Shown here in pieces: positions 35,561 to 47,029 of a stretch of 64,000 bases of DNA (within the stretch, counting starts at the first letter, position 1; each line of letters opens with the position of its first letter). Under the pieces are notes generated by a model, which did not search any database, was not told the origin of the DNA, and worked only from the letters and a program-made list of their open reading frames with translations. The position numbers and the translations under genes are program-made. Source of the DNA: Diphasiastrum complanatum (lineage: Eukaryota; Streptophyta; Lycopodiopsida; Lycopodiales; Lycopodiaceae); NCBI GenBank assembly GCA_029204225.1, contig MU832134.1, positions 1-64,000 on the forward strand. Reading direction: 5' to 3'.

Positions 35561-38100
35561 GCAGCAAGCACGCAATGCCAGAAGCCATATAAAGTTTGGT
35601 ATATTTTATGACACTCTAAAAGTAGACGTCAGCTCGTCAACGAGAATTGGCCAAAACAATGCCAAAGTGGGGCTTGGATTTGAACCCAAAGAAACTTTTT
35701 ATGTGAAACTAAACAACTGAGCCAACCCAATTGGATACGATTGCATTGGTTCTAGCAATCAACTTGTCAAGCCCAGCGGAACATTCAAAGGAGTTCGACG
35801 ATCAAGTTACAGTAGTTTTTTGGTATTGCCTTGGAAAAGGCATTTCTATGTGTTCAAGTTGGTCAATGGAGTTTTTGCACAAGTCGCCGTTAAAGTCAGG
35901 GTCTTAAATGATAAGGATATGTGCGCACAAAAAACTTTGTCACAGTGTTAAACGATTTTATTGCAAGAACTCGATCGCTTAGATGCGCCTCTATATGCAA
36001 GTCGTTGATAGCAAAAAATTCTTGCTTTTCTCTTTTTCTTACATTTATTCTTACAACTTAAATGCACCTTAATATGCAAGTCATAATTTTTTTATTTTTT
36101 GCATGCATCCCTAGGCTCTCAACATGCATGACAACAATAATCAGATAAACATTATCTATTTGCGTTCACAAAATCATTTCATATATGTTCTTATACAATT
36201 ATTATATCTCCATTCATGTACACACTTTGAATCAAAATTCAATCTAAAAGGAAATACTAACCATTATGCCACAGTTCCAAGACATCCAGGATTTTCAAAT
36301 AGCTAATTACCTTACATCCAATCTTAGACAATTACATTTAAGAAATTTGTTGCAATGCCTATATGGTATACCACAACGTTCTTGCTTTAAAGTGCTTCTT
36401 GGCAAGTAAATAGATGGACTTACTCCCTCATTAATAGACAGCTTTGTTGGTTGTGCCGAAAAAAAAATTCAAATGATAAATAAATTAAGGTGCAAAGAAC
36501 ATTGATCTAAGGCAATTTAATAGAACAAAGTTTAAGTGATCTCAATTTGAATTCGGAGGATGAGAGAAAGATTTTTATTGGCAAGTTAGAGACTTGGCCT
36601 ACCACTTACTTGAAGTGAGTAAGCATACTTGAGTACTTTCCAACAAGTGCACTTACCTTGCCCTACGTTGGCATTGTTTTTTGCTATGTAATGTGTCACC
36701 TAAAGGTAAGTCCATTTTTTGTGAAAGGTAAGTCCCAACTCAACCAAATGGGAGAATGGGAGGAGGGTCTTTGGACACCCTCTCCCACTTAACCTTCCTA
36801 TGTGAAAAACATCCTTAGTGTGAAGGTTGCCTTTTTGGATGTGAGTGTTCACCTAGTAGGCATGAGGTAAGCACAAAGAAGAAAGATGATGTTGTAAGCA
36901 CAACAAAGTCACATCATGTAATGTTTGTCATGGTGTATACACTAAGAATGTTGCATTGTCAGTCATAACTTTTATGTAACTTGAAAAAAAAATTAAGGTT
37001 AATAAGCAATCAAATTTCTTACTACACTATGGAATCAACTCTATTATACATAAGTGATTGGTATGACATTTTATTGTTTATTCTTGATGTGCATTAAACT
37101 GTGGAAAGTATATCATTCATCAAGAATTAAGAGTTGTGGTGAGGTTTGGTGGATTTCCTTAAATAGAAGCACATCACATTATGACCTTTAAAAGAGACAC
37201 GCTTGTAGGTTATTAATCCTACAGTCCAAATATTTTATTGAAAGTAGACTTTGGCCCATAAAAGGTACATCAACTAGGAGGAGGATGTTAGAAGACCTAC
37301 AAGTCAAAAAATGTGGGCCATAGAGGATCTTAAATATCATGGATTGAAATCGAATGAAAGGCTTTTAGCAGATAACTATTATATTGTGGTAACAAACTAG
37401 TACATATTATCATTGATTTTATACAAATGTACATTCTATATTTAGGAATAGTAGAAGCCTAAACATGGAGCACATGGCTCCTATATGATAAGACGCAATC
37501 GCCAAAGTTTGAGTTTGCATAGGTCGAACATTAGTGAGCAAATCTACTCAATTCACGTTTTGTTATTTTGTTTCACAATGATCAATTTATATTATTTTGT
37601 TTATGTGACTTCTCGACTCCCAAATCTCTTTAGTGTTTAGACTCCCTACCATTCGTGTTCAAGTCCCTATTTTTGGGGTCTCAACCTTTTCTATCACATT
37701 TCACACTTGTTATACTCCTCTGAGAGTCCTTACGATCATTGCCTAGCCTATAATGATCGCCACGTGAAGATTATGCAACCAAAAGGATACATGGAGGCCA
37801 AACCACCCAACCAATTGGAAACCGATAGTCAAATCCATAACCGCTTCACCCCAGAGCAATAACTTCTCTTCATGCTCGTTCCAAAATTCGGGACTAGAGC
37901 TTTAAGACTGAAAATCTTGGTGTGCTCAATGCAAAAACTGAAGCGGGAGTAGCAGAACTTTTGAAATCATTGTATGCTTATAGTGAAATATGAGGTAGGA
38001 CTATTTTTCGACACAACATAAACATTACAAAAGTAAGGTATGCTAGATCTATTCATGTTGATTTATTGTAGTTTGAAGCATTTACGGATTGTAGCTTTCA
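35561..38100. other. 2.5 kb intergenic DNA without a recognisable gene
   Basis: AT-rich; only short frames without family signatures. I see no LTR ends, primer site or tRNA. The stretch just before 38104 may contain the left flank of four-gene element copy 2, but the subterminal repeats of copy 1 are not evident here. Confidence 0.5.
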
Positions 38101-38103
38101 ACA

Positions 38104-40192
38104 ATGGCAATATTCCATTTGCATGTTGCTCTTCCTATGGAATGCACTCCAATTATTAAGAAAAATTCGAAAGTTATAGAGAATGTTGCTGCAATAGTTA
38201 GAGAATTGAGAATGAATAATCATAGGAATATAGATTTGTGGCTGGATGGATCAATTTATCCTAATGATCCAACTACCAATTTGTGTCCAAATTTTAAATC
38301 CGTAACTCATCTTCTCAGATTTGTATGTGAAGGAAATAGCGGAATACTTGAATATTGTCAAAGGTTACGTGATATTGGAATGCATAGCATATCTTGTCTT
38401 AATCAGCAATTATAGTTTGCTAATCAACAATTGCAACGTGCAAATTAGCAATTGCTTCATTATGTGCAATACACTAGTGCTGAAAACAATGCACTCAAGA
38501 ATGCTATGTCAGAGTTGAATGCTACAATCACTACTCTTCGGGGATCAAACCAAGAAATGTTAGAATCCATGGAAAAGTTGCGATTCGAGGGTTTAAAATC
38601 TGTTGTTGATATAAAAGTTATCAAAAAGGTAATGATGAAGAGAAAAAGAAAGAGAGTATCGATGAAGAATATTGATGACTTACCTACACATAGAGGCAAT
38701 CAGAAAAAAAGAATTCGAACATTCAAGTATGTTTTCATATAAACTATTTATTTGATTTGTATGTGTCAGACTGTTTTGATTAAGGTTCAATCATACTTGG
38801 ATGCAAATGTGATTGTGGGTGCATGTGATGTTTCTGGAATTAGCAGAAATGCTTATTCTACTTTTTTTAGAATAGTTAAAGAAGCTTTTCCTCAAGTGAT
38901 GGTGAAGACAACTTATCTTCCGCATCCATATCGGATAAGATTAGCAAGAAATTATTATAATGATGGAATGTTCAAATTAGTTGGCCAACCACTTCATATA
39001 ACTGAATTATACAAATCAGAATATGGTGAGCTCAATTACAACGATTGTAATAATATTTTTCTTGATATTGAAAATGCTCTAAAATACATTTCGATTCTAT
39101 AAACTAGACGAACATCAAGTAAATGGAAAGATCATTATTGTAATAAAATTAGATGAATCTGAAATCATCAATGGTCAAAAGTTGGAACGAGTGAGTGTCA
39201 CTTTGATGAACAAAATTTCAGTATAGATGATCGATGTTTAGTGTTCAATCGGAAAATCACATATGGTGGTTGGCGGCATTCCAGGTATACATTTCAATTT
39301 TCATTTAAAGTATCATTATGAACATTTCATACATTGCCATTTTTTATTGACATGTCATGCATTATATGCTTCTCTACAGGTCTTGAAAGATGACCATAAA
39401 ATACTTTCATGGATATTTTCAAGAACAAATTATGGCGAGATTATAAAGAGACATTTGGAGGGTGACAAGTTTACAATCGAAAATCATGGAAGTTTTCAAA
39501 TCCAATGGCACCTTGCAAGGGATTTGAAAACATTAAAATGTATGTATAATGTCTCTCATGGTACAACATCAAAGCATCCATGTCTTTATTGCATGAAGAA
39601 TTGCTACAATATGAATTTGAGATGATCAAACATTGGCCCAACACAAGAAGCTGAAAATTCAAATATAAAAAGTGCTCTGCCAATTCCATTAAAAAATGTT
39701 CACATATGCACGTTGCATGCTGAGGTTCGTATTATTGAAAAACTTATTTACCTGCATATTCTCCTAGCATGGAATCATAAACCGGAGTCTGTGGCTAAAG
39801 CAACAATTAGGAGGTTGGAAATAGTTTTGTCAAATGTAGGACTACATTAAGAGAATCTCACGATTGAAAAAAGTGATAGACACTTCGGAAAAAAAAGAAA
39901 ACGTTCCTAATAAGCCATCAATTGGAGGTTCTAAAGCAAGAAGATTCTTATCCAATCACACATGCAAAGAATCAAGTGTCACATACGAAATTTGGAGAGA
40001 AATTGTTCAATCCACACGAACACTAGAAGGAAGTAATCGAGTGGAAAAGGGGAACCAACTTAGACAAACTCATAGGTGTAATCAGGAAAGAAAACCTATC
40101 ATCAGAAGATATGAGGACTTTGCAAAATCATTGCACTATATTTGTAAAATCTATACATGATTGTTGGGGAAAAGACAACGTTACACATTACA
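38104..40192 (+). pseudogene. gene A, copy 2: DDE-type transposase-like protein, last exon deleted
   Basis: Collinear with copy 1 and easier to read at the start: MAIFHLHVALPMECTPIIKK, then NIDLWLDGSIYPNDP, CPNFKSVTHLLRFVCEG and GILEYCQRLRDIG (38104-38410). After a stop comes a coiled-coil-like part to an intron donor at about 38727. Exon 2 (about 38780-39284) has GACDVSGISRNAYSTFF and, after a frameshift, KLDESEIINGQKLERVSV. It ends IWWLAAFQ before GTATAC. Exon 3 (from about 39381) has QIQWHLARDLKTLKCMY (Gly-Asp changed to Arg-Asp), KHPCLYCMKN and NVHICTLHAEVRIIEKL, SIGGSKARRFLSNH, and ends near VTHYM at 40192. The exon with the Glu motif is missing; the sequence passes straight into gene B. 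Confidence 0.75.
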
Positions 40193-41168
40193 TGGTGTTA
40201 TTGTGTTCAACAACGTTTGCTCTGCTAATGTCATATCCTCCAATGGCCTCTACATTTCCGGAGGGGATATATCGAGTCCTTGGGGGATATTTTTTTTGGA
40301 ATTCCAAAAATTCCTCCTCTATAGGCAAAGTTTCTTCATAGGCTTTAGATTTTTCAATCATGGCCTCCAAGGCCTCATTGCCATATTTCCAATTGCCATC
40401 TTTATCATACTCTATCTCACTTTCAAAGTCATCATATGTGTAATCAACAATGTTAGAAAATTCTGATAAATTTTGTGCAAAACTTGAGAGAATTTCATCC
40501 TCTCTCAAATTCAAAACATCTTCTATATCATTAAATAAAATATAACTCTCATTATTTATAAAATATACGGAAATATCAAGTAGAGTTAATTGATTGACAA
40601 GAGATGTAGATGGATGAGAATCAGAGATTATAGAACGAGGGAGAGTTTTGTGATAATATGAAGCCATAGATGCTTCAACTTCAATCCCTATATCAATATC
40701 TACATCATCTACATCAATTGGAACAAATGCAGATGCTTCAATCATTGGAATAGTAGAAGATTCTACAGACTCATCATCTGAAAGTTTAGCAGATATGTAA
40801 AAGACAAAAGCCATTTGATTAGAAGGCGAGATATTCTCTTATGGATACCACAATATATATTTCTTTTGAAATGATCATGCAGGTTAGAGTACTTTCTATT
40901 GTGTTTATGCTTAAAGGAGGGTTGGGATGCACAAGGTCCTAAAAATGAACGAAACAAAAACTATCTATATCTTGAACAGGAGTACTAATAATCTGAGAAA
41001 AATTATCAAGAAGAGAAAGTAAATTATAACGATTCTCATAAACTAGCTTATCGATATCAAAGGGTGCAAAAAAAATACTGGAAAAATACTCTAATTATTT
41101 AGATGGAATGTCACTGGCATTAAAAAGTCTAGAAGTTTGTCATCTGAGGACATGGAGGAACTAGCCAT
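40193..41168 (-). pseudogene. gene B, copy 2: acidic protein of unknown family, last exon deleted
   Basis: The start at 41168 gives MASSSMSSDDKLLDFLM; an intron or degenerate stretch follows to about 40790. The long exon then reads DDESVESSTIPMIEASAF, VDDVDIDIGIEVEASMAS, LFNDIEDVLNLREDEILSS and KDGNWKYGNEALEAMIEKS, ending about GGYDISRANVVEHNN. Every block has a partner in copy 1 (12624-13281). The C-terminal exon seen in copy 1 (ATIEVDAFATRQGY) is absent because of the same deletion that removed the end of gene A. Function unknown; the acidic character and the fixed position opposite gene C suggest a partner of the H3-protease fusion, which is inference. Confidence 0.65.
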
Positions 41169-41268
41169 ATTGAACCTGATATCAGTTCAACGCAACTGAA
41201 TGATTTTGGTCGAGGAATTCTGATCCTATGTTCTTCTTGTTCGCCCACTGATCCGTTGTTGGATAGTA
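41169..41268. promoter_or_regulatory. 100 bp shared start region between divergent genes B and C, copy 2
   Basis: Only 100 bases separate the two start codons. It contains cctgatatcagttcaacgc, which matches cctgatatcggaacgacgc at about 13388-13406 in copy 1. With transcription leaving in both directions it must serve as 5' leaders or a bidirectional promoter, unless part was deleted. Confidence 0.45.
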
Positions 41269-42772
41269 ATGATGCGGACTAAGCAAACAGCACAAATCCA
41301 CCCTGGTGGAATCCCAATCACAGGAGGAGGTCAGGGAAATCCTCCACCACCGCCTCATCCACCACCACCTCCTCCTAGGCCAAAAGGCAGACGAACAGAC
41401 CCTCCCTGGCTGAAGGATATTTGGAAGCTACAGAAGACCAATAATCTTCTGAATCCGAAAGCTCACATACAGAGATCCATTAGATAGGTTACGAGAAGTC
41501 TATCTGCAGATGTGAGATGGACTATAACGGCAATTGAGACGTTGCACACTGCATATGAGGATTTCCAAGTGAAATTTTTTTTAGATAGTGTTGTTGCTGC
41601 TGTCCATGCCAAGAGGGTGACCATCATGCCCAAGGATTTCAACATTGTGTTCATGCTACATGACACATATGACAAATTTGCTGAGTACTTCAGACCGGCT
41701 CTCTCCTCTCCTCCAAAACAAAATGCAGAGAAAGAAAAAACGAAAGCAATCTCAACCATCCCGGTTTGTTTTTCGAGTACAGAGCGGGAGTGTTTCAAAG
41801 GAGAGGAAGTCTCATGAACCTCCTACTAAAGCGAGAGATTTTTCAAAGCCTTATCCTCTGCATGAGATTCTAATTGCTCGAGAATCTCCTCCTAAGTCTC
41901 CTTCTTCTCCTCCTAGATCTCAATCTCCATCTTCTCCTCCTAAATCTTTCTCTCCTAATAAATCTCCTCTTCCATCAAAATCTCAGTCTCCTCCCACCCT
42001 CACAGACATTAGTTTCCTCCCTCCAGTTTTAGAAAAAGATCTAGCTGATTTTGTAAATTTAAAGGTCGAATCCATTTTGAATGACAATTCTTTGAGTAGC
42101 TTGTCTGTATTACTTCCTTCACCCCCTACACTTGCTTTTGTAGATACTCCTAAATATGTACATTATGACCAATTGTTAAACACATATCTTAAAACTCTAG
42201 GTCCTCTATACAGTTTTAAGATGCCAAGGACCAATGCTGGTCTTCCCCTTTCTAGAATAGATACAGTTGAATCTGAAAATAGGGATAAAGCAGTAGGCGA
42301 CAATGTAGGAGAGGGGGCAATTGAGTACTGAATGGAGTTTTTCCAGAGCCCACTGTTTATAGATGTAGCATTGTTTCTGCTTCAATTCATGGAGGCTTTT
42401 GATTTCCCTGATTTCAAAAGTCTACACGATGATATGCTTCAATATGTGAGACTGGGGACTCCAATTCTCATGCTCCCATACATAACAAAGTAAGTGTATT
42501 TGTATCAGATTTTATTAAGTTAAATTTTTTATATGCATTTTGATTTCACATTTCATTCTCATAAATTTATTGTTTTGTTATTGTAGTGATCATTGGAGCT
42601 TATACGTGTTGTCCTTATATGTCAATGATGAGGGTGTGTGTAATCCAGTTTGTTTAAAGATAAACTCTATTACACACACACAAAATTGCCAGGAGCCATA
42701 TCTAGAAAATGTTGGAACTCTTTCTAATACCACATGAAATAGCATATATGAAGCTGAAAATGGTTGATGCAG
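41269..42772 (+). pseudogene. gene C, copy 2: histone H3 domain fused to Ulp1-like protease, catalytic-Cys exon missing
   Basis: The start at 41269 reads MMRTKQTAQIHPGG, aligning with the H3 tail MARTKQTARKSTGG. A Gly/Pro-rich insert follows, then WLKDIWKLQKTNNLLNPK, one stop (41485), VTRSLSADVRWTITAIETLH, YEDFQVKFFLDSVVAAVH and AKRVTIMPKDFNIVFML: a nearly complete histone fold without the AG tract of copy 1. A one-base shift near 41725 leads into a linker (RKKKRKQSQPS, then repeated SPP motifs). After a stop at 42328 the protease part continues to a donor at 42490; the next exon (42597) has NDHWSLYVLSLY (catalytic His) and LKINSITH (Asn at the Asp position). The following exon with Q-x5-C is absent and its donor (42773) is AT, not GT. 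Confidence 0.82.
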
Positions 42773-42845
42773 AGATAAAAATTTATCAATATTGGTTCGA
42801 CGCGCTCTTGTATTTATTGCTTGGTTTCTTTTCACATCGTGGGCA

Positions 42846-43427
42846 CTAATCTGAGACTAAACCATTTTTATCAGGACAATAGGTGTGATCATAATAGAAA
42901 ACTCCTGACTCTAAAAGTGATTTTGGAGAACGACCTTTATATTGTAAAATAACGATATCTGAATGTATGACATCGATTATTCCTGCAATCGATTGAACTG
43001 TTTGCCATTCAACGAAATTTGATGGATACAAATCCAACAAAAGTATCACAAGAAAAATTTAATTTAAAGAAAATGCTAACTCTAAAGAAATTAAATCTGA
43101 AAACTTACAATCGCATTTTCTTCTATGATTCGGATTCAAATCATGAATGTTGAGCTCATTGTGAAGATAAACATGCTGAACTAAAACTTCTGTGATAGAT
43201 TGACCAGCAGGTGATACTTTGAAATCCATTATCCTGCCTTTCCAAGAGCTTCTATATATGTTATCCGATCTTTTTCTTTTCCGAAACAAGTCTTTTGCAG
43301 AGGGATGCATCAAGATTCATTGATATTCTCAATATGTTCTTGGTATCCATTGATCTTCTGCATTTTTTTCATTCCAAATATTGATTGCATCAATGGTTCC
43401 TCTTGGTCTCTGATTATGTGTAGCCAT
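42846..43427 (-). pseudogene. gene D, copy 2: unknown protein, 5' part retained, 3' exons lost
   Basis: The start at 43427 reads MATHNQRPRGTIDAINIW and continues through two stops into MHPSAKDLFRKRKRSDNIYR, RIMDFKVSPAGQSITEVLV and QHVYLHNELNIHDLNPNHRR (to about 43100). A short intron separates DLYPSNFVEWQTVQSIAGI, IDVIHSDIVILQYKGRSPKS and LLESGVFYYDHTYCPD, which match copy 1 closely. The CMKC and beta-grasp-like exons of copy 1 are missing. The basic RKRKRS run could be a nuclear signal. No known family is recognised. Confidence 0.6.
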
Positions 43428-43765
43428 TACTCGAAAATACGTGTGCGCAAGCAAAGAACGGAGAGAATGAAGAAATTGAGAGGTAAATCTAAGAATGACA
43501 ATCCAAAATAAGAGATAGAATGAAGAGAATGGGAGGTATTCCTGTGAATGGCAAGAAGTTCCTAATCTACAAGGATTAGTTAGCTAGAGTTTACGACTAT
43601 TGACGTCAAATCAACCTCAGGTGTACAAAGACGGACAACATAAGAGTATTTGAGCAGTAACTGTGGTCCAATCACAATTGTTTGTTCTGTCGTACGAACA
43701 AAAATTTGACCGAGAAAGTTAAATACAATTTCCGTCCGTCAACCATTGTTACAGTTCGTCACAAA
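43428..43765. other. right flank of four-gene element copy 2
   Basis: Upstream (5') of gene D on the minus strand, so presumably its promoter and the element's right end. No subterminal repeat or terminal inverted repeat is obvious. It ends where the LTR sequence of the next element starts at about 43766. Confidence 0.4.
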
Positions 43766-44091
43766 ATTAAGATCTGCTTCTTTGTGTTCTTGTTTGGAAA
43801 TGTAAATATTGTAGATAAGCTTTGATCTGCTTTGTTTTCTTTCCTTTCTTGGCATTTCTTTGCTGTAAATAGCTCTTGAGTTCTTGATTTATTGCATGTT
43901 TTTGGGTTCTTGTTTGGTTGGTTTCCTGCTGGATTCATGAAGAGTTGGTTTCTTGATTGGTTTCTGGGTTGAGGGTCTTTAATGCAAGATTGAGATTTGA
44001 GCTCGGTGGGAAGGGAACTCTATTACAACAAGATGAGATGAGTGGTTGAGGGAGAGAAACAGATTCTGGTATGTGCTAGAATTGGTAAACA
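43766..44091 (+). repeat. 5' LTR (truncated) of the YFxWL-repeat LTR element
   Basis: It matches 48690-49026 closely: both carry gtaaatattgtagataagctt, cttgagttcttgatttattg and tgagatgagtggttgaggg, and end in tgctagaatYggYaaaca. The 3' copy extends farther upstream (through a TC tract), so here the first part of the LTR is missing or replaced. It directly precedes a primer-binding site. Confidence 0.8.
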
Positions 44092-44092
44092 T

Positions 44093-44111
44093 TGGCGCCA
44101 TTGCCGAGGAT
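44093..44111 (+). promoter_or_regulatory. primer-binding site variant (tggcgccattgccgaggat)
   Basis: Two bases differ from the tggcgccgttgccggggat site at 4102. It sits one base after the LTR terminal CA, as in plant gypsy-type elements. Confidence 0.85.
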
Positions 44112-44132
44112 CGACGAACCTAGGTCGTTCGC

Positions 44133-44732
44133 GTGACAGGCGAAAATACTCACCACTATACTACAATGACATCTCAAAACAATAAAAAGACAGAGCCATG
44201 CAAATTGATGAAATGTGAAGATAGGCCTATCACTCATCACAATACTCCATCTCATAATCAAGCTATTGATCGATTTACAAAACAAGTGATCAATTCTCTA
44301 CGTAGATTTGGAATCTCTCCATATATGCAACAACAATACTTGCAATGGATAAAAGGAGCTGAAGCAGCACACGATGAAGAATTATTTAAAATATGGTATG
44401 ATGTCATTGGAAATCAATCCACAATGGATCAGCAAGCAACGACCACGATACAAACAAAAGAATCTACTGAAGTTCTTGATCCAAGAGATCAAGGTCAAGA
44501 TCAAGAAGAAGTAAGGAATGAAGATCATCGTGGTGAAGGGCTGGCTAGTCAACGCAAAGATGATAATTCCACATCAGATTGGAAGTTTAACATATGTTGG
44601 CCATACTATTTATCACGTTTCAACTTGCAACCATCAGATTCGATGAAGGGGCACTACTTCAAATGGCTCAATGAGATGGACTATAAAGATTCAAAATGTT
44701 GGAAATTAAGCCCACAATTGTCTCCTTGGTGA
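44133..44732 (+). CDS. first ORF of the YFxWL-repeat LTR element (motif units 1 and 2)
   Basis: A 199-residue open frame follows the primer site, but it is not recognisable as gag: no capsid or zinc-knuckle motif. It has a polar Gln/Glu/Asp-rich middle and two units of a short motif: YMQQQYLQWIKG...ELFKIWYD (44313-44408) and WPYYLSRF...HYFKWLNEMDYKDSK (44589-44710). The motif core is Y-[FL]-x-W-[LI] followed 15-20 residues later by another aromatic/Trp. The same unit recurs three times downstream. It may be a protein unique to this non-autonomous element family. Function unknown. Confidence 0.55.
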   Translation: MTGENTHHYTTMTSQNNKKTEPCKLMKCEDRPITHHNTPSHNQAIDRFTKQVINSLRRFGISPYMQQQYLQWIKGAEAAHDEELFKIWYDVIGNQSTMDQQATTTIQTKESTEVLDPRDQGQDQEEVRNEDHRGEGLASQRKDDNSTSDWKFNICWPYYLSRFNLQPSDSMKGHYFKWLNEMDYKDSKCWKLSPQLSPW

Positions 44733-45493
44733 ATGACTATTTTCTATTTCATGATTCTTCTTGCACGTTTATTGATCATTGATATAGGGTCAGGTGAAAC
44801 CAACTTTGGTTCTAGGTCTTCTCATCTAATACCTGCAGGAATAACAAACTTAGACAACCAATTATTTTAAGAACGTCTACAACGGGCTTCCGGCTGATCT
44901 CCAGCAAAGGGTAACCAATCCTATCATAAATTCAAGTTCAAATGTTAAGTTTAATAACTTGAAGTCATTGAAGACTTGGCCATCTTCAAGGACTTCCACA
45001 AACTTGCATTTAGAACAAGTCTGCAAATTTACATTACTTTTTCAACAGTCTGTAGAAATACACTTTCTTTTTTGCTGTAATTGCTATTTGATTGTGCTTC
45101 AGTGTAATATAGCAGCAACACGCTTTTCTATCTGTGTATAACGTAGATGAATGCTTGTTGTGATTGAATGCACTCTATCAGTATTTGATCACACTTGTTT
45201 ACTCACTCTAATCATAACTTGGACGTCTACGACTCCTCAATTTCTGATCAGACGATGGCTATCTTTGATGCCTGAGGAATTCGCGATATCATACTGCTCT
45301 TCCATCTATTTCAGAACTAAACTTCACATTGAATCCATTTTTCAGTAATACCACACACAAACCATTTCTAATCTCTTCGGTGGACTATACTCTCATTTTT
45401 CATGAGTATGAATTGATTTTTAAGATCTTGTTGGGCAATTAGGACACTTAAAGCTATGATTATATTCATCATAAGCTTTCTATTAGATTCTTT
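44733..45493. other. non-coding spacer between the two ORF regions of the element
   Basis: About 760 bases with no convincing frame; short frames at 44959 and 45151 have no signature. It contains several C/T-rich stretches (for example ctctcttctccg at about 45543) leading into the next frame, so it could be an intron, but splice sites were not assigned. Confidence 0.4.
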
Positions 45494-47029
45494 TTGCATC
45501 TAATAGTTGATTGTAATGGGAGAGATGTTCCGCAATATTCTTGCTCTCTTCTCCGTTCGTGTTCTTCTATCTCCCGTAACCCATCACAAAGAAGATGTTT
45601 GGAACAAGAAAAGATGAGGAGTCAAGGGCAAGAGGCAAATCAGATGTTGTTAGATCCTAAGAAGGATGAATTACTGGAAAACCAGCAGCAAGATGATTTC
45701 TATGAAGATTCTAAATCAAGTCATAATGTCGCAATCTATTGGCCAGCATATTTGTCAACGTTCACACAATGCTCACCTGATGATTTTATAGAGCCATATT
45801 TTTCATGGTTGGAAGACACAGGCTACGCGGATTCAAAGAAAATCTTTAGAAGATGGCAGGGCAGAAAAGAAAAAGATATTGAGGAGTGGAAGGAAAAGCA
45901 AAAACTTGATGAATCTGAATGAAAAGAAAAACAAAGGGTAAGAGTGAAGGAGAAAGTACAACAATCTAGAAGTAATGATCGAGATGACAATCTGACTGAA
46001 GTTTCATGTTCGAGCATAATGACAAGAACATTCCAGCTAGTGCACAGTGTACCGCAAGAATGCATGACTGAAACTTCACCTCAAGATCTAATCACACGAG
46101 CTTCTAACGAAGTTCTAGATTGTTGGCCACTAGATCAATTCAGGAATTCCTACTTTAATTGGTTAAAGCTAACAAAACACGAGTATTCAAAAGCAACTTT
46201 TAACCATTGGTGGAGAACAAGAAGGAAAGTCAATGAAAAAAATGACGATGTGGTAAATAGATTGGCAAGACATCAGGGATTTCCACCGAGAACTCTTCAT
46301 GCCTCCAATGGAACATCTATAAGAGTTTTTCAATTTCATGTCTATAAACAACCACATTGAGCTATCAAAGCAAAATGTTCTCCACTAAATGATGCAAAAG
46401 GGGTACACAAGGAAGGATGAGCACTCAACGGCTAAGGAGGACAAAGCCAACAAATCTATATCTCCCAATAAACAAAGTGTAGAGGAACAAGTGTCAAAAA
46501 GGCCAGATCAGAATGAAGCTGAATCAAACGTGAATGGCTTTGGGGGTTGTTTCCAACAAATGTAACTTGTTTAAGAGAATATGAGCTTCAAATACAAATT
46601 CCACCAAGCAGTGTATATCTAAACCAAACTACTCCTGCTCTTCAAAATTGAACTACCATGTCCAATGGAGCAGTTGCTACTCAAGCACACCAACCTATGC
46701 ATCAACATCCAGAGGCACATGCACCTACAATGCAAGAAATGTACTTGAACGCTGCTTCTCAAACAACAAGACCTCTTTATCCTGCAGAAACAAATGAATA
46801 TTTCCTTCATTCGACACTTCATGATGAATATCAATACCAAGATCACAACGATTCATCAATATCTCCAATCTATCTCGACTACATTTATGCATACAACTCT
46901 TATGATGGATATGCAGAGAGTAACCATTCTATACCAAGGGGTCAAGCGCCACCTACATATTTCAAGTGGTTGTCTCGAATACACAATCAAGACACGCCAT
47001 ACAATTACGATTGGTGGTATACAACATGA
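45494..47029 (+). pseudogene. second ORF region of the YFxWL-repeat LTR element (motif units 3-5)
   Basis: Frames 45494-45922, 45944-46360 and 46658-47029 are in the same register, separated by stops (first at 45920). They carry unit 3 (IYWPAYLSTF...PYFSWLEDTGYADSKKIF, 45734-45830), unit 4 (WPLDQFRNSYFNWLKL...YSKATFNHWW, 46115-46219) and unit 5 (PTYFKWLSRI...YNYDWWY, 46925-47023). A Lys/Glu-rich helix lies between units 3 and 4. No reverse transcriptase, protease or integrase is found anywhere between the LTRs, so the element depends on others for movement. Confidence 0.6.
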
